Shown here piece by piece: positions 16,162 through 26,502 of a stretch of 64,000 nt of DNA. The stretch comes from Gammaproteobacteria bacterium (GTDB lineage: Bacteria; Pseudomonadota; Gammaproteobacteria; Poriferisulfidales; Poriferisulfidaceae): positions 1 through 64,000 of the forward strand of contig JAPOXW010000006.1 in assembly GCA_026706895.1 (NCBI GenBank), written 5' to 3'. A program made the position numbers and the translations under genes. A model generated the notes under the pieces. The model saw only the letters and a list, made by a program, of their open reading frames with translations. It made no database searches and had not been told where the DNA came from. Position 1 is the first letter of the stretch, and each line of letters starts with the position of its first letter.

Positions 16162-17592
16162 ATGGCTGACGAAACCCTGACCCTTTCCGCGGTCGAACCT
16201 CTTGACGCCGAGCGCGCAGTGCTCGGCGCACTGATTAATGACGAAGGCGCCTGGGACAAGATCGGCGCCCTCCAAGCGAGCGACTTCATCGAAGCCGGCC
16301 ACCGCATGATTTTCGAGGCGATCCATACTCTCGAACATGACGGCAAACCGGTCGATCTCGTCACCGCCTCGGACCAGTTGCGGCGTCACGCGGACTACCA
16401 CGAGCATCCGGACATCCTGGACTACGCCCGCTACATCGCGGACGAGAACTTTACCTCCGAGCGCATCGAGCACTACATTCGCATCGTCCTGAGCTGCTCG
16501 ATGCAACGCCAGCTGCGCCGGGCCTGCAGCGACATCATCGCGCTGATCAACGACCCCCAAGGGCTGGACTCCGATGCGATCGTGAGCGAGGCGGAACGCC
16601 TGATCCTGGAAGTCTCCGATGCCGAGAAGCGCGGCAGCAACGATTTCGTGAAAATCGGGAAAGCATCCAGCAACTCTGTCGGAGAAATCGAACAACGTCA
16701 GGAATGGGTGCGCAAGAACCCCGGCAAGCAACTGCTGACCGGCACACCAACCGGGTTCAGCGACTTCGATCGCGAGACATCCGGCCTGCAACCCGGTGAG
16801 CTGGTCATCCTGGCCGCCAGCCCCGGAATGGGCAAGACCAGCTTGGCCATGAACATCGCGTTCAACGTTGCCGGCGGCGGCATTCCGGGCCATGAAAAAG
16901 ACGTGGTCGCGGTCTTCAGCATGGAGATGTCGGCCCGGCAACTCGCCGACCGCATGCTGGCCATGGTGGCTCAGGTCGACCAGACCAAGCTGCGCAGCGG
17001 GCGGCTCGACGACGCCAACTGGAGAAACATCGAATCGGCACTCGGCCTTCTGACCAAGCCGAATCTGTATGTGTACGAGGTGTCTTCCCCGACCCCGGCG
17101 CTGATCCGCCGCATGGCGCGACGCCTGCGCGCAAGCCACGACAACAGGCTCGACCTGATCGTCATCGACTATCTGCAGCTGATCCCCGGCGACAGCCGCC
17201 ACGAAAGCAACCGCAATGCCGAACTGGCCGTCATCACCCGGGAACTGAAGGCGCTCGCCAACGAACTGCAAACGCCGGTGCTGTGCCTGTCGCAGCTCAA
17301 CCGCCAGGGATCCAAGCGCGAAGCGGGCGACGCGCCCAAATTGCAGGAACTGCGCGACTCCGGTGCCATCGAGCAGGATGCCGACATCGTGATGTTCCTG
17401 TACAACGCCACCGAAGAAGAAAACATGCCGAATTCTGCGATCGCCAACGCCGAGCTGAAGGTGGCGAAAAACCGAAACGGCCGCTGTTTCTCCATGAGCC
17501 TGAACTTCACCAAGAAGCACTTCCAGTTCGAGCAGCGCAGCCCGGACGACTACCAGGGCGAAACCCCGCAAGATTTCGGCTACTCCTCATGA
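16162..17592 (+). CDS. dnaB: Replicative DNA helicase DnaB
   Basis: 476 aa hexameric helicase that unwinds the fork 5' to 3'. The N-terminal domain (LDAERAVLGALI) is followed by a linker and a RecA-like domain with Walker A ASPGMGKTS (about 219-227), FSMEMSARQL, the Walker B LIVIDYLQLI, and LSQLNRQ plus RDSGAIEQDADIV. There is no intein or insertion. It belongs to the usual rplI-dnaB-alr order. A 190-bp spacer separates it from rplI, so it may have its own promoter. The stop overlaps alr by 4 bp (ATGA). Confidence 0.98.
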   Translation: MADETLTLSAVEPLDAERAVLGALINDEGAWDKIGALQASDFIEAGHRMIFEAIHTLEHDGKPVDLVTASDQLRRHADYHEHPDILDYARYIADENFTSERIEHYIRIVLSCSMQRQLRRACSDIIALINDPQGLDSDAIVSEAERLILEVSDAEKRGSNDFVKIGKASSNSVGEIEQRQEWVRKNPGKQLLTGTPTGFSDFDRETSGLQPGELVILAASPGMGKTSLAMNIAFNVAGGGIPGHEKDVVAVFSMEMSARQLADRMLAMVAQVDQTKLRSGRLDDANWRNIESALGLLTKPNLYVYEVSSPTPALIRRMARRLRASHDNRLDLIVIDYLQLIPGDSRHESNRNAELAVITRELKALANELQTPVLCLSQLNRQGSKREAGDAPKLQELRDSGAIEQDADIVMFLYNATEEENMPNSAIANAELKVAKNRNGRCFSMSLNFTKKHFQFEQRSPDDYQGETPQDFGYSS

Positions 17593-18653
17593 ACCGGCCC
17601 GCCCGGGTCCGAATCTCCCTCTCCAATCTGGTTCACAACTGCAGGCAGGCGCGAGCGCAGGCCCCCCACAGTTCATTGATGGCCGTCATCAAGGCCGATG
17701 CCTATGGCCACGGGGCTCTCGCCTGCGCCCAGGCGCTTCGAGGGGAGGCGGACGCTTTCGCAGTCGCGACTCTGGACGAAGCCCTCGAACTGCGCGACGG
17801 CGGCATCCAGGATCCGGTCGTCGTGATGCATGGAGCCCGAGGGCCAGGGGAACTGGAGTCGGCAATCGAGCAAAACCTGTGCCTGGTCGTCCACGACAAT
17901 GAACAGATCGCCCTGCTGGAGCAGGCCCGAGTCTCCGGCACGGGACCCCAGCTCTGGCTGAAGGCCAACACCGGCATGAATCGGCTTGGCGTCAACCCGG
18001 AACAGGCGGAATCCTGCCTGGCACGGCTGCAGGCGCTGCCATGGCATCCGGGCCCGGTCGGCCTGATGACGCACCTGGCCTGCGCCGGCGAACCCAACGA
18101 CGATACCACCCGCATACAACTCGAACGGTTCGCGAAAATCCCCAGCGCTGGCGAAAGGTCGGCCGCCAATTCCGCCGCCGTGCTGCGTTACCCCGAAAGT
18201 CACCTGGACTGGACACGGCCGGGATTGATGCTGTACGGCGTCACGCCCGATCACTGCCCCCCGGTCGACCTGCGGCCGGTGATGACCCTGGAGACGCCCC
18301 TGCTGACGATCCGAGACTGCCGGGCCGGCGAGCGACTCGGCTACGGGGCGACCTATACCTGCGCCTCGGACATGCGGGTCGGGCTGGTCGAGGCCGGCTA
18401 CGCCGACGGCTACCCGCACGCCTCGAACGGACAGACGGAAGTCGCCATCGGAGCCCGGCGTTTTCCGACTCTGGGCCGGGTGTCGATGGACCTGATCGCG
18501 ATCGACCTCACAAACGGCGATGTCGCCGCCGGGGACCGGGTGGAATTGTGGGGTCCTCAGGTCTCGGTCAGCGAGGTCGCAGAGGAAAGCAATACGATAG
18601 CCTACGAATTGCTGGGCCGGGTTTCTCATTTGCGCCACGAATACGGCAACTGA
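17589..18653 (+). CDS. alr: Alanine racemase
   Basis: 354 aa fold-type III PLP enzyme making D-alanine for peptidoglycan. The PLP lysine is K35 in AVIKADAYGHG. The second catalytic residue, a tyrosine, lies in RLGYGATYTC, and NTGMNRLGV, RPGLMLYG, AGYADGYP and GRVSMDLIAID are all conserved. The ATG overlaps the dnaB stop (ATGA), so the frame that runs further upstream inside dnaB is not used. It ends 8 bp before the P-II remnant. Confidence 0.97.
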   Translation: MNRPARVRISLSNLVHNCRQARAQAPHSSLMAVIKADAYGHGALACAQALRGEADAFAVATLDEALELRDGGIQDPVVVMHGARGPGELESAIEQNLCLVVHDNEQIALLEQARVSGTGPQLWLKANTGMNRLGVNPEQAESCLARLQALPWHPGPVGLMTHLACAGEPNDDTTRIQLERFAKIPSAGERSAANSAAVLRYPESHLDWTRPGLMLYGVTPDHCPPVDLRPVMTLETPLLTIRDCRAGERLGYGATYTCASDMRVGLVEAGYADGYPHASNGQTEVAIGARRFPTLGRVSMDLIAIDLTNGDVAAGDRVELWGPQVSVSEVAEESNTIAYELLGRVSHLRHEYGN

Positions 18654-18661
18654 CAGGGGGC

Positions 18662-18772
18662 CTCCCCGAGATCGCCAACACCAACCAGATTGGCAACGGG
18701 AGGATTTTCGTGTACAACCCGGATCAGGTAGTGCGCATACGGACGGGGGAGACCGGCAATGACGCAATCTGA
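18662..18772 (+). pseudogene. Truncated P-II (GlnB/GlnK) gene: C-terminal 36 codons only
   Basis: Between alr and the first amtB, one frame encodes LPEIANTNQIGNGRIFVYN followed by [17 protein letters not shown] and a stop. This matches the end of the intact GlnK in this window ([19 protein letters not shown], then [14 protein letters not shown]) at most positions. Everything before, including the T-loop and its uridylylation tyrosine, is missing. The stop overlaps the amtB start exactly as in the intact pair. A GTG in frame with a good RBS (GGGAGG at 18698-18703) could still allow translation of the last 20 codons and so keep coupling to amtB. Confidence 0.88.
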
Positions 18773-20075
18773 CTTCCTGGCCCGGCTGGGCCTGTTTGCG
18801 ATCATCGGCGCGCTGTCTCTCGCCGTCGCGCCCGGAGCGGCACTGGCGGAAACCGTGTTGGATACCGGCGACACCGCTTGGATGCTGACGTCCATCGTCC
18901 TGGTGTTGTTCATGACGCTGCCGGGACTGTCGCTGTTTTACGCGGGTCTGACCCGAGCGAGCAGCGTCCTTTCCGTGTTGATGCAGGCCTTCGCCATCGC
19001 TTGCCTGGCCTCCCTGCTGTGGTTCATCTACGGCTACAGCCTGGCATTCGGCGATGGCGGCGACCTCAACGACTGGATCGGCGGATTTGGAAACCTGTTC
19101 CTTTCGGAACTGGGCCGGAACAGCCTTTCGGGCACGATCCCGGAATCGGTATTCGTCATGTTCCAGATGGCCTTCGCCATCATCGCGCCGGTGCTGGTAA
19201 TCGGCAGCTTCATTCAGCGAATGCGCTTCCCGGCTCTGCTGTGGTTCGCCGCGCTTTGGCTGACCCTCGTCTATTTCCCGGTCGCGCACTGGGTCTGGGG
19301 CGGCGGCTGGCTCGGCGAGATGGGCGTGCTGGAATTTGCCGGCGGCCTGGTGGTGCACATGACGGCCGGCGTGGCGGGCCTGGTGACGGCTGTCCTGATC
19401 GGGCCTCGCACCGGGTTCCCGTCGCGGCAGGCCCGCCCGCACAATCTGACGCTCACCGTGATCGGCGCCAGCATCCTGTGGGTCGGCTGGTTCGGCTTCA
19501 ATGCGGGCAGCGCGGTCGCGGCAGGAACGGACGCCGGCATGGCCATGCTGGTGACGCAGATCGCGACAGCAGCCGCGGCATTGACCTGGATGGTGGCCGA
19601 CTGGATCCGTTACGGGACGCCGAAGGTCCTCGGGATCGTCACGGGAGCCGTGGCCGGACTGGTCGCCATCACCCCCGCCTCCGGGTTCGTTGGCCCGGCC
19701 GGCGCCGCGCTGATCGGTCTGGCCGCGGGCTTCACCTGTTTCACCGTCACGAACATCGTCAAGCAGAACTTCAGGCTTGACGACTCGCTGGACGTGTTCG
19801 CGGTGCACGGCGTCGGGGGGGCGCTCGGCACGATCCTGACCGGTGTGTTCGCGGCGGAAGCCTTCGGCGGAGCCGGGTTGCATGCCGATGGCATTGGTGG
19901 GCAGTTAGCCATCCAAGGTACTGGCGTAATCGCCGTGTTCGTGTGGACCGCCGTCGTCACCGCCGTGATTCTCAAGCTGGTTGGATTGTGGACCAAGGTG
20001 CGCGCCTCGGAAGAAGAGGAACGCATGGGCCTTGATCTCGCCCAGCACGAGGAAAGCGGCTATCACGTCGAGTAA
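18759..20075 (+). CDS. amtB: Ammonium transporter (first copy)
   Basis: 438 aa Amt/Rh channel. A cleavable signal peptide (about 1-28, ending A-L-A-E) precedes eleven membrane helices. Family segments: FMTLPGLSLFYAGL, VAHWVWGGGWLGEMGVLEFAGGLVVHMTAG with the first pore His, VGWFGFNAGSA, and DDSLDVFAVHGVGGALGT with the second. The start has a strong RBS and overlaps the end of the P-II remnant. Because its own GlnK is destroyed, gating would have to rely on the intact GlnK encoded 290 bp downstream. Confidence 0.96.
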   Translation: MTQSDFLARLGLFAIIGALSLAVAPGAALAETVLDTGDTAWMLTSIVLVLFMTLPGLSLFYAGLTRASSVLSVLMQAFAIACLASLLWFIYGYSLAFGDGGDLNDWIGGFGNLFLSELGRNSLSGTIPESVFVMFQMAFAIIAPVLVIGSFIQRMRFPALLWFAALWLTLVYFPVAHWVWGGGWLGEMGVLEFAGGLVVHMTAGVAGLVTAVLIGPRTGFPSRQARPHNLTLTVIGASILWVGWFGFNAGSAVAAGTDAGMAMLVTQIATAAAALTWMVADWIRYGTPKVLGIVTGAVAGLVAITPASGFVGPAGAALIGLAAGFTCFTVTNIVKQNFRLDDSLDVFAVHGVGGALGTILTGVFAAEAFGGAGLHADGIGGQLAIQGTGVIAVFVWTAVVTAVILKLVGLWTKVRASEEEERMGLDLAQHEESGYHVE

Positions 20076-20100
20076 CCCGGAACCCGGGTTGCCTGGGAAG

Positions 20101-20121
20101 GGGCGCCTGCGGCGTCCTTTT
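20101..20121 (+). terminator. Rho-independent terminator after the first amtB
   Basis: GGGCGCC pairs with GGCGTCC (one G-T pair) across a TGC loop, followed by TTTT. It sits 26 bp after the amtB stop. The rest of the 290-bp gap to glnK holds short CCGCATGCGG-type palindromes but no sigma-54 promoter I could recognise. Confidence 0.65.
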
Positions 20122-20308
20122 CGATACGGTCCGAAATGTTCCGCAGGCGAGGCCCAGAGCCTCGCGCCTCTACCCTGCAACCGCGAACCATTCGTCATGC
20201 CCGCATTATTTGCGAACCCGCATGCGGCATGCTCGTCAGGCGAGGCGACTCCGGAACGTTCTGGCCCCGCATGGAAACCAGGGCCCGGTTCCTCTTGCGA
20301 TATGATAG

Positions 20309-21986
<1,678 letters not shown>

Positions 21987-22007
21987 TCCTGACTTTCGGC
22001 AACTATC

Positions 22008-22036
22008 GGACAGGCGCCTTCGGGCGCCTGTCCTTT
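22008..22036. terminator. Strong UUCG-loop terminator after glnK-amtB
   Basis: An 11-bp perfect stem (GGACAGGCGCC with GGCGCCTGTCC) closed by a TTCG tetraloop, then TTT. UUCG loops are exceptionally stable. It lies between convergent genes and may stop transcription from both sides. Confidence 0.9.
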
Positions 22037-22064
22037 ATGTAGAGGCACCGAACCAGGTTTCCCG

Positions 22065-22286
22065 TTATTCCTCGACCTGCTCCCAAGCGGAAAGATCCGC
22101 CGGGGCCTCGCTTTCATCGTTGTCCCAGACGGAATAGCCGGACTGCTTGTCGGCCACCGCCTGAGCCGCTTCCTCCGGAGAGGCGAACGTCAGGGTCGGG
22201 GTGTCGTCCACCCACAGGTCCCACATGCCAAGCGGCTCTTGGCGCAATTCGAATACGGCGATGGCCGTCTTAAGTCGGTATACCAT
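22065..22286 (-). CDS. 73-aa acidic protein, unknown
   Basis: A small soluble protein beginning MVYRLKTAIAVFELRQEPLGMWDLWVDD. The second half is acidic and alanine-rich (SPEEAAQAVADKQSG), ending WEQVEE. The start has only a weak RBS. It is divergent from the next gene with 25 bp between the two ATG codons, leaving space only for a shared control region. I do not recognise the family. The downstream end faces the strong terminator after amtB. Confidence 0.65.
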   Translation of the reverse strand: MVYRLKTAIAVFELRQEPLGMWDLWVDDTPTLTFASPEEAAQAVADKQSGYSVWDNDESEAPADLSAWEQVEE

Positions 22287-22311
22287 ATGCTTATATTACC
22301 CTTTCCCTGCC

Positions 22312-22656
22312 ATGTCTTCCGCTCTGTTCACGTTCCACGGCCTGTTCCCGGACGAGGTCCGCCAGGAAGGCCAGACCCTGGTGTCGAAGGTGTTGTTTGA
22401 CGTCGAATACCAGGGCAGGCTGCATGCCCACCACATGGCGCACGTCATCCAGGTCGACGGCGAAGATCAGCCGCAGGTGACGTCCGACTTCACCCTGCCC
22501 TGCGTGGGCCTGGCGGATGCGGTGTTCGCCTATCTGGACTACGTGTACGGCCCGCAAAGCCACAGCGTCTCGCATGGCGGTCCCAAGGGGCCGAACCTGA
22601 AAGAAAACGCGCTGCACGTGGAATGGCAGACCCGGCTGGAAATCCCGGAATCCTAG
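22312..22656 (+). CDS. 114-aa protein, unknown
   Basis: Starts MSSALFTFHGLFPDEVRQEGQTLVSKVLFDVEYQGRLHAHHMAHV. It is probably a cytoplasmic beta-rich protein, with several histidines in the middle (LHAHHMAH) and no signal or membrane segment. The open frame continues upstream over the divergent gene, but the ATG used here avoids that overlap. No clear RBS is visible; a TATATT 15 bp upstream would give a very short leader. Family unknown. Confidence 0.65.
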   Translation: MSSALFTFHGLFPDEVRQEGQTLVSKVLFDVEYQGRLHAHHMAHVIQVDGEDQPQVTSDFTLPCVGLADAVFAYLDYVYGPQSHSVSHGGPKGPNLKENALHVEWQTRLEIPES

Positions 22657-22666
22657 GCGCGCTGCA

Positions 22667-23479
22667 CTATTCGGAGACCGCGTACTTCAGTCTTCGCACC
22701 TGGTGCAGCAGTTCGTGCAGGTTGGCCACGACCGCATGCGGGCGATACGGATAGCTCACGGTGCCGGGAAAAATCCGATCGATCCAGTCCTGCTTCCAGT
22801 TCGCCCCGTTGTAGAACACCGCTGCGATTTCTGCCTTGCAGGCGGCCGCCACGTCGGTCGTGCTGTCGCCGACGTACCAGCAGTGAAGACCGGCCTGTTC
22901 GCCGAGGCGGCTGAGCGCGGCCTGGATCTGGTCCGGGTGCGGCTTGCGTCTCGGCACGTCATCGCCGCAGACCATCGTATCGAAACTCTCCCGCCAGCCG
23001 TTTTCCCCAAGCGCTTCGATTTCCTGCTCCACGAACTCCCGGTTGCGGTTGCTCAGAAGGCCCAGGCGAATCTCCATTTCCCGCAGGCGCTCCATCGTCT
23101 TCAGGACATCCGGCTCCAGCGGCGTCACCTCTCCGCAATGGGTCCGGTAGGCGGCGTCAAAGGCGCGGTGCGCCATGTCCTTGGCTTCCTGATCGTGTCC
23201 GAACAGGACTTCGAAGATGTCGCTCCTCGAGACTTTCCGGGCTTTTCGGACCTTGGGATGCAACTGCCCGTGCTGGCGCACATACTGAACCAGCTTGGCA
23301 TCCTCGAGGGTTCGGCTCTGCTTGACCGGGATCATCCGTTCGTACAACCCCAGGTCCCGAAGCCTGGGCAGGATTTCATCGATCGCGTGGTACATCGCGT
23401 CGTGCGTGTCCACCAGCGTGGCGTGCCAGTCGAACAGGATGACCCGGGGAACCGCGTGCGGAAGGTTAAGCAGGCTCAT
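22667..23479 (-). CDS. HAD-superfamily hydrolase with atypical DWHATL motif I
   Basis: 270 aa HAD protein. Motif I is LFDWHATLVDT: the nucleophile D17 is present, but the acid/base Asp two residues later is His (H19). Motif II appears as GLLSNRN, motif III lysine in PRRKPHPDQI, and motif IV as YVGDSTTDVAAA. HAD phosphatases need D-x-D; phosphonoacetaldehyde hydrolases have D-W-A-G-T, so loss of the second Asp suggests a non-phosphatase or altered chemistry. Its start overlaps the chorismatase-like gene by 14 bp, implying co-translation and perhaps a shared pathway. Confidence 0.85.
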   Translation of the reverse strand: MSLLNLPHAVPRVILFDWHATLVDTHDAMYHAIDEILPRLRDLGLYERMIPVKQSRTLEDAKLVQYVRQHGQLHPKVRKARKVSRSDIFEVLFGHDQEAKDMAHRAFDAAYRTHCGEVTPLEPDVLKTMERLREMEIRLGLLSNRNREFVEQEIEALGENGWRESFDTMVCGDDVPRRKPHPDQIQAALSRLGEQAGLHCWYVGDSTTDVAAACKAEIAAVFYNGANWKQDWIDRIFPGTVSYPYRPHAVVANLHELLHQVRRLKYAVSE

Positions 23480-24494
23480 CGAGGACAGTGCTTTCCATCT
23501 CCAAAAGAAGATCGTTCCGGCACAAGCAGCTGTGCAGGAAATAGCACGGCGTGTCCGGACCGATGACGGTCCTCACTTCATCCCGTACCTGCGGCAGATT
23601 CTCCGGATTCGCCAGATAGATCTTCTCGAACGGGAGGTCGTGGAGCCGCTTGGGGCGCGACGCGCCCTCGATGCGGGCCTGTTCGATCACGGCGGCATGG
23701 TTGTGCAGAACTTCCCGGGCCTGTGCCGCCGCGTCCCCGTGGTGTTGTGTTTCGTGCCCCGTGATGCTGGCGGTCCCGGACAGGTACAGGGCGACCTGCC
23801 CGTCAGCCGCATGCGAGACGCCGCGGCAAAATGAAGGGCCATGGGGTCCCAGATGCTCGGGGTAGTCCGAGGGGGCCGTCTGCCGGGGGTTTTCCAGCGA
23901 CCGGCCGGGTTCCTTTCCCGACAGAAAATACACGGCGAATCCTGGTGCGAAGCTGCCCGAGGTGGTCACCGCGGGCAGCGACTGGCCAGCCCCCCGCTCA
24001 TCTTCCATCAAAGCCCGACGGCGGCCTTCGCAGAATGACTGGTAGCGGTTGAGGTTCCCGGCCGGCCCCACAATATCGGGAAAATAGTTCCATACGCGCA
24101 ATATCCAGGGATATCCCTGTTCCCGTGCAAGCCGAAGCAGGTCGCGATAAACCTGCTGCGTGAGAGCCTCAAGATCCGGGGAATCCTCCTTGAACACCGC
24201 GTACGCGAACATTCGCGAGCCAAAGCAGACGAACCGGAATCCCAGGCTTTCCCCGCGCCGTTCGATGCAGTCGCTGGTCCAGTGCTCGCACAGGGCCGGG
24301 ACACCCAGCGGCGGCAACCCCAATTCCAGCCCGGATTCGCTCGCCTCCGTGCGCGCACCGTATAAGATACGCAGAATGGTTTGTTCGGAGTGCTGTGGAA
24401 AAACCGGATCCGGAAAATACTCGATTTGGAAGCCTGACAACCTCGAAGACATGAACAAAAACGCCGGAACCAACGGCCTCTCAGAAGAATTCAT
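23466..24494 (-). CDS. Chorismatase-family protein (FkbO/Hyg5/XanB2 type)
   Basis: 342 aa. NYFPDIVGPAGNLNRYQSFCEGRRRAL, SGFAVYFLSG-type strands, and LSGTASITGHETQHHGDAAAQ match the chorismatase family, whose members hydrolyse chorismate to 3,4-dihydroxycyclohexadiene carboxylate or to hydroxybenzoates (XanB2 feeds ubiquinone and xanthomonadin). The catalytic Glu would be in the GTASITGHETQHHGD region or nearby. An internal ATG 14 codons in (MSSRLSGF) is an alternative start; neither has a clear RBS. Which product it makes cannot be read from sequence alone. Confidence 0.8.
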   Translation of the reverse strand: MNSSERPLVPAFLFMSSRLSGFQIEYFPDPVFPQHSEQTILRILYGARTEASESGLELGLPPLGVPALCEHWTSDCIERRGESLGFRFVCFGSRMFAYAVFKEDSPDLEALTQQVYRDLLRLAREQGYPWILRVWNYFPDIVGPAGNLNRYQSFCEGRRRALMEDERGAGQSLPAVTTSGSFAPGFAVYFLSGKEPGRSLENPRQTAPSDYPEHLGPHGPSFCRGVSHAADGQVALYLSGTASITGHETQHHGDAAAQAREVLHNHAAVIEQARIEGASRPKRLHDLPFEKIYLANPENLPQVRDEVRTVIGPDTPCYFLHSCLCRNDLLLEMESTVLDEPA

Positions 24495-24522
24495 ATTTTA
24501 ACATCGGGTCGGGTGCAAGCAG

Positions 24523-26481
24523 ATGATGCGCATCGGCATTGACACCGGCGGCACGTTCACGGACTTCACCGTGCTGGATGGCAAAACGTGGCGAGTCCAC
24601 AAGGTGCCGTCCGACCCTGATTCCCCGGCGCGGGCGATCCTGCACGGCCTTCGGGAGCTGGGCATCGACCTGCAGCAGGCTTTTCACCTGGTTCACGGAA
24701 CGACCGTCGCCACCAATGCCGTGTTGGAGCGCAAGGGTGCCCGCTGCGCCTACATCACCAACCGCGGATTCGCCGACATTTTGAGCCTGGGACGCCAAGC
24801 CCGCTCCGAGCTCTATAACCTGACGCCCTTCCTCGAAGAGCCGCCCGTTCCGGCAGACCTCTGTCTCGAAACCGGTGGGCGCCTGACGTTCGACGGGGAG
24901 GAACTGGAGTCGCTGACCGAGGCGGACCTGGATGAGCTGTGCCGCAAGATCGAAGCCCTGAAACCCGAGGCGGTGGCCATCAACCTCCTGTTCTCGTTCC
25001 TGGACGACCGCCACGAGCGGCGGATCGAGGAGGCCCTGCCGGAAGGCCTGTTCGTCTCCCGGTCTTCCGAGGTCCTGCCGGAAATCCGCGAATACGAGCG
25101 CGGCATGGCGACCTGGCTGAACAGCTACGTCGGCCCGCGGGTCGGCCGATATATCGATGAACTGCACCAGTCCCTGCCGAAAGCCCGGCTGGACACCATG
25201 CAAAGCCATGGGGCCACCTTGCCGGGCCAGTTGGCCGCCCGCCATGCGGTGCGGCTTTTGCTGTCGGGTCCGGCAGGCGGACTGGCTGCAGCCCTCCAAA
25301 TCGGGCGCCAAGCCGGATGCGAGCGGATCCTGAGCCTGGACATGGGCGGGACTTCCACCGACGTGGCGCTGATCGACGGCGACATCAGGATGACTTACAA
25401 GGGGAAGATCGGCGGCTGGCCGATCTCGGTACCGATGGCGGATATGCATACCATTGGCGCGGGTGGAGGATCGTTGGCGTATCGCGACAGCGGTCATCTG
25501 CTCCGGGTGGGTCCGCGTTCTGCCGGGAGTCGACCCGGCCCCGCTTGCTACGCGCGAGGGGGCACGGAGCCGACTGTGACCGATGCAAATGTCGTGCTGG
25601 GGTGGCTGCCGGCGCAAACCCGCCTGGCGGGAGACCTTCCCCCGGATGTTGAAGCCGCAAAGTCGGCGGTCGGCCGACTGGCACAGGAATTAGAGCTGGA
25701 TTCGTACGAGACCGCGCAAGGCATCGTCCACCTGGTGAATGAAAACATGGCACAGGCGCTTCGCGTCGTCTCGGTGCGTCAAGGGCATAACCCGAAGGAT
25801 TTCGTGCTGATGGCATTCGGGGGAGCCGGTGGCTTGCACTTGTGCGAACTGGCGGACGCTCTGTCGATGACGCAGGCGATGGTCCCGGTGCATGCCGGAA
25901 TCTTCTCTGCCTTGGGCCTGCTGCTGGCGCCGCAAGGTCGGGAACTTTCCCAGACTGTGCCGGGTCGCTTGCGGGACATGGACGAAACCGAGATCGGGCG
26001 CCGTTTCGACACGCTCGCCGAGCGAATACACGAAGAGACCGAAGGTGGGGTCTCACAGACCTGGCAGCAAACGCGAGACCTGGACCTGCGTTACGAAGGG
26101 CAATCCGAAGTCCTGCGCCTGCCCTGGGTCTCGATCGCCCGGACGGAAGCGGACTTTCATGCGCATCACCGGGAATGCTATGGCTACACGCTCGACATGC
26201 CGGTCGAACTGGTCAACCTCCGGCTCAACCTGAAGGATCCGACTCCCCCGCCAACCCTGCCTCCCTGGACGGTGCAGGAACCGGCAGACCCCTTCGACCA
26301 CGTGGCGGTGTACGGCCTTGACGATCCGGTTCCCGTCTATTCGCGCGCTGAACTGGCGATCGGGCAGACAGTGAAGGGACCGGCCATCATCCTGGAGGAT
26401 ACCGCCACGATCCGGGTCTCCCTCAACTGGCGCGTCGAAGTGGACGCGTATGGTAATATCCGGCTGCAACGCGAGCCCTGA
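24523..26481 (+). CDS. Hydantoinase/oxoprolinase HyuA-like ATPase subunit
   Basis: 652 aa actin-fold ATPase of the HyuA/oxoprolinase A/acetone carboxylase beta family. The N-terminal MRIGIDTGGTFTDFTVLD phosphate loop, HGTTVATNAVLERKGA, the second phosphate loop LSLDMGGTSTDVALIDG and TIGAGGGSLAYRD are conserved. These enzymes normally work with a HyuB partner that supplies the second active site. No hyuB-like gene lies nearby; the downstream gene is a desaturase. It may act alone, with a distant partner, or on another substrate. A second ATG immediately follows the first. Confidence 0.88.
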   Translation: MMRIGIDTGGTFTDFTVLDGKTWRVHKVPSDPDSPARAILHGLRELGIDLQQAFHLVHGTTVATNAVLERKGARCAYITNRGFADILSLGRQARSELYNLTPFLEEPPVPADLCLETGGRLTFDGEELESLTEADLDELCRKIEALKPEAVAINLLFSFLDDRHERRIEEALPEGLFVSRSSEVLPEIREYERGMATWLNSYVGPRVGRYIDELHQSLPKARLDTMQSHGATLPGQLAARHAVRLLLSGPAGGLAAALQIGRQAGCERILSLDMGGTSTDVALIDGDIRMTYKGKIGGWPISVPMADMHTIGAGGGSLAYRDSGHLLRVGPRSAGSRPGPACYARGGTEPTVTDANVVLGWLPAQTRLAGDLPPDVEAAKSAVGRLAQELELDSYETAQGIVHLVNENMAQALRVVSVRQGHNPKDFVLMAFGGAGGLHLCELADALSMTQAMVPVHAGIFSALGLLLAPQGRELSQTVPGRLRDMDETEIGRRFDTLAERIHEETEGGVSQTWQQTRDLDLRYEGQSEVLRLPWVSIARTEADFHAHHRECYGYTLDMPVELVNLRLNLKDPTPPPTLPPWTVQEPADPFDHVAVYGLDDPVPVYSRAELAIGQTVKGPAIILEDTATIRVSLNWRVEVDAYGNIRLQREP

Positions 26482-26502
26482 TTCCCTGACCCGCACATTG
26501 TC

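Noticed and set aside
16162-17592. Intein in dnaB
   Set aside because: The reading frame is of normal length with contiguous helicase motifs.
17673-19883. 736-codon ORF antisense to alr and amtB
   Set aside because: Low-complexity Arg/Gly/Asp-rich shadow typical of GC-rich genes; both plus-strand genes are intact.
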